This document shows positions 32,666 through 37,031 of a DNA stretch of 37,031 bases, in pieces. Under the pieces are notes generated by a model. The model saw only the letters and a program-made list of their open reading frames with translations, was not told the DNA's origin and did no database searches. The stretch covers positions 1 through 37,031 of the forward strand of contig JAFGBL010000067.1 of assembly GCA_016933115.1 (NCBI GenBank), read 5' to 3'. Every line of letters starts with the position of its first letter. Positions within the stretch are counted from its first letter, which is position 1. The position numbers were made by a program, and so were the translations under genes. This DNA is from Bacteroidales bacterium. Its GTDB lineage: Bacteria; Bacteroidota; Bacteroidia; Bacteroidales; JAADJA01.

Positions 32666-34363
32666 ATGAAACAACTGATCGAATGTGTTCCGAACATCAG
32701 CGAAGGAAGGGATGAAAACATAATCAAACAGGTGACCGATGTGGTGCAAACCGTGGAAGGAGTGAGGCTCATCGATGTCGACCCTGGAAAAGCCACCAAC
32801 CGTACCGTTATTACATTTGTAGGACCACCCGAAGCGGTTTGCGAAGCAGCTTTCAGGCTGGTGAAAAAGGCTTCGGAACTAATCGATATGAGCAAACACC
32901 ATGGCGAACATCCCCGTTTTGGCGCTACCGATGTTTGCCCGCTGGTTCCCGTTGCCAATATCACCATGGACGAAACGGTTGAATATGCAAGGAATCTGGG
33001 AAAAAGAATAGGCGAAGAATTGGGAATCCCGGTTTACAATTATGAGTTCGCTGCCTTTAAACCGGAGCGTAAGAATCTGGCAAATTGCCGGTCGGGTGAA
33101 TATGAAGGTTTAAAGGAAAAACTTTCTGACCCAAAATGGAAGCCTGATTTCGGCCCTGCTGAATTTAATAAATCAGTTGTAAGGACCGGTGCAACGGCAG
33201 TGGGGGCGCGCAATTTCCTGGTGGCGTACAACGTAAACCTGAACACCACTTCTACCAGGCGGGCCAACTCCATAGCATTCGACGTTCGTGAACGGGGTAG
33301 GGTAAAGCGTGATGGTGACCCGTTAACAGGTAAGATTGTTAAGGATGAAAAGGGAAACCCGGTTTATGAGCCAGGAATGCTCAAGAGTGTGAAGGCGATC
33401 GGATGGTTCATTGAAGAATACGGTGTCGCACAGATTTCAATGAACCTCACCGATATTACCGTGACTTCAGTTCACGAAGCCTTTGATGCTGTTGTAAAAA
33501 GTGCCGATTCGCGCGGAATTCGTGTCACAGGTTCGGAACTGGTTGGTGTGATCCCGTTGAAGGCGATGCTGGATGCCGGTAAACATTACCTCAGAAAACA
33601 AAACCGCTCGCTTGGAATCCCGGAGCGGGAGATCATTAAGATTGCCATTAAATCACTTGGTCTGGATGAACTTGGCCCATTTGATCCGGACAAGAAAATC
33701 ATTGAATATATCCTGGAAGATAAATCCCATAGGAAACTGGTGGATATGACCGTTCGTGGTTTTACAGATGAGACATCCTCCGAATCGCCTGCACCCGGTG
33801 GCGGTTCAATCTCCGCAACCATGGGTGCACTGGGCGCTGCCTTGGGAACCATGGTGGCCAATTTATCTTCCCACAAGAGGGGCTGGGACGACCGGTGGGA
33901 GGAGTTTTCAGATTGGGCGGTAAAAGGCCGGCATTTCCAGGAAGAACTGATGAAAATGGTGGATGAAGATACGAACGCATTTAACAAAATCATGGATGCT
34001 TTCGGTTTGCCCAAGAAAACGGAAGAAGATAAAAAAGCAAGGAACGAAGCCATACAGGTAGCTACCAAATATGCTATTGAAGTTCCGTTCAAAGTGATGC
34101 AACTCTGCTATGATTCAATGGAGGTGACGAAGGCGATGGCTGAAATCGGCAATCCCAATTCCGTGTCCGATGCAGGTGTGGGGGCCATTGCGGCACTTGC
34201 CGGGGTAAAGGGTGCCTTTCTGAATGTAAAGATCAATGCTGCCGGGCTGGAGGACAAGTCATATGTTGAAGAAATTGTATCAAAAGCACGGAAACTACAG
34301 GATCAGGCCGTTAAGAAACAAAAGGAAATACTTGAAATTGTTGATGAAAAAATAAAAATTTAA
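32666..34363 (+). CDS. ftcD: Bifunctional glutamate formimidoyltransferase/formimidoyl-THF cyclodeaminase
   Basis: 565 residues from ATG 32666 (MKQLIECVPNISEGRD, the family N-terminus). Residues 1-~330 are the formiminotransferase domain, with HGEHPRFGATDVCPLVPV and VGARNFLVAYNVNLNT. Residues ~365-565 are the cyclodeaminase domain, with the glycine-rich SPAPGGGSISATMGALGAAL and a helical C-terminus. The protein moves the formimino group from N-formiminoglutamate to tetrahydrofolate, then releases ammonia to give 5,10-methenyl-THF. The two-domain layout matches mammalian FTCD; many bacteria encode the parts separately. It is followed by a terminator at 34382-34410. Confidence 0.96.
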   Translation: MKQLIECVPNISEGRDENIIKQVTDVVQTVEGVRLIDVDPGKATNRTVITFVGPPEAVCEAAFRLVKKASELIDMSKHHGEHPRFGATDVCPLVPVANITMDETVEYARNLGKRIGEELGIPVYNYEFAAFKPERKNLANCRSGEYEGLKEKLSDPKWKPDFGPAEFNKSVVRTGATAVGARNFLVAYNVNLNTTSTRRANSIAFDVRERGRVKRDGDPLTGKIVKDEKGNPVYEPGMLKSVKAIGWFIEEYGVAQISMNLTDITVTSVHEAFDAVVKSADSRGIRVTGSELVGVIPLKAMLDAGKHYLRKQNRSLGIPEREIIKIAIKSLGLDELGPFDPDKKIIEYILEDKSHRKLVDMTVRGFTDETSSESPAPGGGSISATMGALGAALGTMVANLSSHKRGWDDRWEEFSDWAVKGRHFQEELMKMVDEDTNAFNKIMDAFGLPKKTEEDKKARNEAIQVATKYAIEVPFKVMQLCYDSMEVTKAMAEIGNPNSVSDAGVGAIAALAGVKGAFLNVKINAAGLEDKSYVEEIVSKARKLQDQAVKKQKEILEIVDEKIKI

Positions 34364-34381
34364 AATTCATACTATCTAAAC

Positions 34382-34410
34382 AAAGCCTGTCTGGTTGAGG
34401 CAGGTTTTTT
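34382..34410 (+). terminator. Rho-independent terminator after ftcD
   Basis: AAAGCCTGTCT (34382-34392) pairs with AGGCAGGTTTT (34398-34408), with wobbles, around the 5-nt loop ggttg, followed by T residues to 34410. The T tract merges with the next gene's -7 box. Confidence 0.85.
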
Positions 34411-34417
34411 ATTTTTG
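34410..34417 (+). promoter_or_regulatory. -7 element of the HD gene overlapping the ftcD terminator
   Basis: TATTTTTG begins in the terminator T tract. The ATG follows only 5 nt later at 34423, so a transcript from this promoter would be leaderless. The stretch TTTTTTATTTTTGTAC is identical to the one before nth. A TTG at 34395-34397 is too close (12 bp) to be a regular -33 element. Confidence 0.5.
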
Positions 34418-34422
34418 TACGG

Positions 34423-34995
34423 ATGAGTTTTCAGATCGACATTTCAAAATTCAGGCTTAAACAGGAATACTTTGACCATGTTAGCTCTATCCATGGCATT
34501 TCACATACTTACCGGGTGATGTGCCATACCTTGTATATCGGCACGGCTGCAGGGTTGAACAGGGAAACAGAAATAGCATTGTCTGCAGCCTATATCCATG
34601 ATCTTGCGAGAAAACACGACGGTTATTGCAATCAACACGGATTATGGTCGGTACAGGATAAACTTCCTTTGTTTACCGGTTTTTTTGGAATGATGGGAAT
34701 TACAGATGAGGAAATCATGATCATCAGCGAGGCCGTGAAAAATCATTCTGAAGCCAACGAGCTTGATACAGTTAATAAAGCTTACATTGTTACGGCATTG
34801 CTGAAAGATGCCGATGCGCTGGACCGTATTCGCCTGGGGGATTACAACCTGGATCCGACCTATTTGCGTTTTAAAGAGAGTGCCGGTTTGATCCCCTTTG
34901 CAAAAGAATTATTTTACCGAACGATAAATATTAATTTTAGTAGTTTTACTGAAGTTTTGGAAATAGCAAAATTAATCGACTTAAAAACAAAATGA
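34423..34995 (+). CDS. HD-domain phosphohydrolase
   Basis: 190 residues of a small stand-alone HD-superfamily protein. The metal-binding residues are visible: first His in SIHGISHTYRVM, the HD pair in YIHDLARKHDG, a further His in KNHSEANELD, and the final Asp in LKDADALDRIRLGD. Such proteins cleave phosphates from nucleotides or other metabolites; the substrate here is unknown. It overlaps the following Dabb gene by 4 nt (ATGA), so the two are translationally coupled. There is no signal peptide. Confidence 0.88.
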   Translation: MSFQIDISKFRLKQEYFDHVSSIHGISHTYRVMCHTLYIGTAAGLNRETEIALSAAYIHDLARKHDGYCNQHGLWSVQDKLPLFTGFFGMMGITDEEIMIISEAVKNHSEANELDTVNKAYIVTALLKDADALDRIRLGDYNLDPTYLRFKESAGLIPFAKELFYRTININFSSFTEVLEIAKLIDLKTK

Positions 34996-35300
34996 TTATG
35001 GTTAAGCATGTTGTAATGCTGAAACTCAAAGAATACGACAATTCGGCACAAAAGCTGGAGAATGCACTGAAACTGAAAAAAGCAATCGAAGGATTAAAGA
35101 TTTTCATTGATGAGCTTAAATTCATCGAAGTGGGTTTGAACTTCAATGAAAAGCCCAATGCCTACGATTTGGTATTCACTGCCACTTTCAACAGGCAAGA
35201 AGACCTGGAGATTTACAGGAACCACCCGGAACATAAAAAAGTGCTCATTTTTCTCAAAACCATCTCCGATAATTCTATCGTTGTGGATTATGAAATTTAA
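34992..35300 (+). CDS. Dabb (stress-responsive alpha/beta-barrel) domain protein
   Basis: 102 residues forming one Dabb ferredoxin-like domain. It starts MVKHVVMLKLKEYDNSAQKL after two residues, and the YDLVFTATFNRQEDLEIYRN and HPEHKKVLIFLKTIS segments are typical. Family members usually dimerise into small beta-barrels; some are enzymes and many are of unknown function. The ATG overlaps the HD-gene stop by 4 nt. A joint role with the HD phosphohydrolase is suggested by the coupling, but is inference. Confidence 0.87.
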   Translation: MIMVKHVVMLKLKEYDNSAQKLENALKLKKAIEGLKIFIDELKFIEVGLNFNEKPNAYDLVFTATFNRQEDLEIYRNHPEHKKVLIFLKTISDNSIVVDYEI

Positions 35301-35367
35301 ACTTTATCGACAATCTTTTCCAATTTGTAATTTTTCTGTATCCTTTTTTTGGAATAGTCGTAGGTTC

Positions 35368-35393
35368 AAAGGTTGCAAATGTTGCAACTTTTT
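35368..35393 (+). terminator. Hairpin with T tract (terminator or operator)
   Basis: GTTGCAA-ATG-TTGCAAC (35372-35388) is a perfect 7-3-7 inverted repeat, flanked by AAA(G) on the left and TTTTT on the right, so the stem can extend to about 11 bp. It follows the HD-Dabb pair and fits a terminator. Its TTGCAAC arms also resemble the palindrome before zur, and it lies 27 nt before the lipoprotein start, so an operator role is possible. Confidence 0.5.
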
Positions 35394-35415
35394 CCCCGGT
35401 TTTGGTTTGTTCACT

Positions 35416-37031
35416 ATGTTGAAATTAAAATATTTAAATGCACTTTTAGTCATTGCTTTTATCATTTTCTTAAGCTCCTGCATCGAAAAGGAACTGGATT
35501 TTGACGGTATTAAATCCCAGAAATGGACTTCCGACTGGGCATTGCCTCTCATCAGTTCTTCGCTTGGAATTGCAGACCTGATCAATGACTCGGCCGGGAT
35601 TATCCAGGAAGATGAGGACGGTCTGATCATTCTGGTTTATGAAAGCGAGGAGTTTTTTGAATGGGATACTGAAGATTTAACATCTATTCCTGACCAGGAA
35701 AGTACTTTGACGGAAAATTTCTATTTGCCCCAGGTACCACCCGATTTCACTGGTAACATTCCGATCATATTTTCACTTCCTTTTAATCTCAATCAGGAAG
35801 GCCAACGGGTCGACAGCGCTCTCATTAAAGCCGGTTCCTATCATTTCAGGATTCGAACCGATCTGAACAAAAACCAGGCAGGAGTTCATTTTACAGTTCC
35901 CAACCTTGTGAATGCCACCAATGGCGAACCTTTGCAGTTTTATTTAGATATCAGCTATAACCCTCAACAAAGTCAAATATTAAAGGATACGACCATCAAC
36001 CTGGAAGGATATACCCTTTATGTGGACCAAACAACAAGCGGAACAAATGAATTGAGCATCGAAGCACTGGTCGATTTTACAGGAGACAATAACCCCGATA
36101 ACTCACCCTATTTCATGCAGTTGGAAAATGAATTTGCTGCTACGGAATTCAGCAGGTTTTTTGGCTATGCCGGATATCAGTCCATAACAATGAATGATAC
36201 ACTCCAGGTGGATATTTTCCGGCTTAATGAGGAAGGATACTTTGACTTTGGCCCGGGAAGCGTCAATCTGAAAATCGATTTATGGAATTCCTTCGGGATT
36301 CCGGCCGATCTTGAATTTCTGCAGTTCAAGGCAGTTCATGACGGACCTGACCCCGAAAGCCTTGATATTTACCTCTTCGGAGAAGGGAATCCCGCCATCA
36401 TCAACCTCAATTATCCCGATTTTTTCCAGGTAGGGCAATCCATCCTGACGGAGGTAGAAACGGTCAATTCAAATATCCATGAAGCGCTGGATATTTCGCC
36501 CGATAAATTATTTTTAGACCTGGAAGCCAGAATAAACCCCGGACAAGATCCAAACCAGGAAAATTTCGCATTGGATACCAGTCATTTAAAGGCAAAGATT
36601 GCACTTGAATTGCAACTCTTTGGATCGGTGAGCGGATTTAAAATTGCTGATACGGTTGATTTTAATATCGATGATGTAAATGAGATCGATTACATCGAAT
36701 TTGCAGTGGATGTCTCCAATGGGTTTCCCATCAACGCAGAAATGCAGCTTTTTTTCGTTGATTCTGTTTACAATGAATTGTTTGTCCTGCTGACACCCGA
36801 TGAGGCATTGATGCCCGCGGCTTCGGTAGGAAATGCACCCGAATACAGGGTTCAATCGCCCGCTGAAAAAATTACCTATATCGATTTGGGCAACGAAGAA
36901 ATTGAAAAATTGCCTGAAGCCAGGCAAATCATAATCCGTGCAACTTTGTCGACCTATGAGGGTGATTTGGTTAAAATCTATTCCGATTATGCCATCGATC
37001 TGAAACTGGGTGCTAAGTTCGGATTAAATAT
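35416..37031 (+). CDS. Lipoprotein of unknown function, 3' truncated by window edge
   Basis: 538 codons are visible from ATG 35416 to the window edge with no stop. The N-terminus is a lipoprotein signal, LLVIAFIIFLSSC, with the lipobox cysteine at residue 22, followed by acidic residues (IEKELDFDG). The mature part is acidic and beta-rich without recognised catalytic motifs. Segments such as SQKWTSDWALPLISSSLGIA, NIPIIFSLPFNLNQEGQRVD and VDFNIDDVNEIDYIEFAVDV suggest repeated beta-sandwich domains. It is probably anchored in the outer membrane. I do not recognise a family. The following gene lies beyond the window, so no operon can be read. Confidence 0.8.
   Translation, partial: MLKLKYLNALLVIAFIIFLSSCIEKELDFDGIKSQKWTSDWALPLISSSLGIADLINDSAGIIQEDEDGLIILVYESEEFFEWDTEDLTSIPDQESTLTENFYLPQVPPDFTGNIPIIFSLPFNLNQEGQRVDSALIKAGSYHFRIRTDLNKNQAGVHFTVPNLVNATNGEPLQFYLDISYNPQQSQILKDTTINLEGYTLYVDQTTSGTNELSIEALVDFTGDNNPDNSPYFMQLENEFAATEFSRFFGYAGYQSITMNDTLQVDIFRLNEEGYFDFGPGSVNLKIDLWNSFGIPADLEFLQFKAVHDGPDPESLDIYLFGEGNPAIINLNYPDFFQVGQSILTEVETVNSNIHEALDISPDKLFLDLEARINPGQDPNQENFALDTSHLKAKIALELQLFGSVSGFKIADTVDFNIDDVNEIDYIEFAVDVSNGFPINAEMQLFFVDSVYNELFVLLTPDEALMPAASVGNAPEYRVQSPAEKITYIDLGNEEIEKLPEARQIIIRATLSTYEGDLVKIYSDYAIDLKLGAKFGLN

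Overview
This window comes from a Bacteroidota chromosome, most likely class Bacteroidia or a relative; the order cannot be fixed from sequence alone. Base composition is AT-rich. Many genes are preceded by the Bacteroidota -7 element TAnnTTTG, several with a TTG about 19-22 bp upstream. Shine-Dalgarno sequences are nearly absent, with one striking exception. A secreted protein carries a type IX secretion (T9SS) C-terminal domain, and several families present (DUF5063, the large TPR/beta-barrel pair, the APH-RapZ fusion) are typical of this phylum. I saw no rRNA, tRNA, CRISPR array, prophage or intact insertion sequence.

Left part (1-8.1 kb), mainly housekeeping: a truncated metal-ABC substrate-binding lipoprotein (znuA-like) overlaps a Fur/Zur regulator, followed by uvrA, all on the minus strand. 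On the plus strand are an ECF sigma factor with a small partner protein, endonuclease III (nth) whose promoter is embedded in the preceding terminator, a bcp-recA operon and a TPR lipoprotein. Middle (8.1-18.2 kb): a fused FeoA-FeoB iron transporter, an orphan hybrid histidine kinase, a DUF5063 protein divergent from a Gre-factor-like protein, an LtaS-type membrane sulfatase/phosphotransferase, a flavin reductase-rubredoxin fusion, and a secreted DUF1028 protein with a T9SS signal.

18.4-23.3 kb holds a two-gene operon for a large exported TPR protein and an outer-membrane beta-barrel. It is followed by about 1.5 kb without credible genes, packed with repeats: a 161-bp MITE-like inverted repeat, a REP-like palindrome, and a tandem array of a 357/358-bp unit (two full copies plus a partial third) full of short-loop hairpins.

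Right part (24.8-37 kb): a secreted hypothetical protein, a SMUG2-type uracil-DNA glycosylase overlapping a GNAT-YoaP acetyltransferase, a ferritin-like protein, an aminoglycoside-phosphotransferase-like kinase fused to a RapZ C-terminal domain, an exported DUF5060 glycoside hydrolase, the histidine-degradation genes hutI and ftcD (bifunctional), an HD-domain plus Dabb-domain gene pair, and a lipoprotein running off the right edge.

The items most worth a second look are the uncharacterised TPR/barrel pair, the tandem hairpin repeat array, the perfect Shine-Dalgarno on the sigma-factor gene, the overlapping terminator-promoter junctions with near-leaderless starts, the Zur-znuA junction with its palindrome, and the kinase-RapZ fusion. 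No wholly new multi-gene defence or biosynthetic system was evident.
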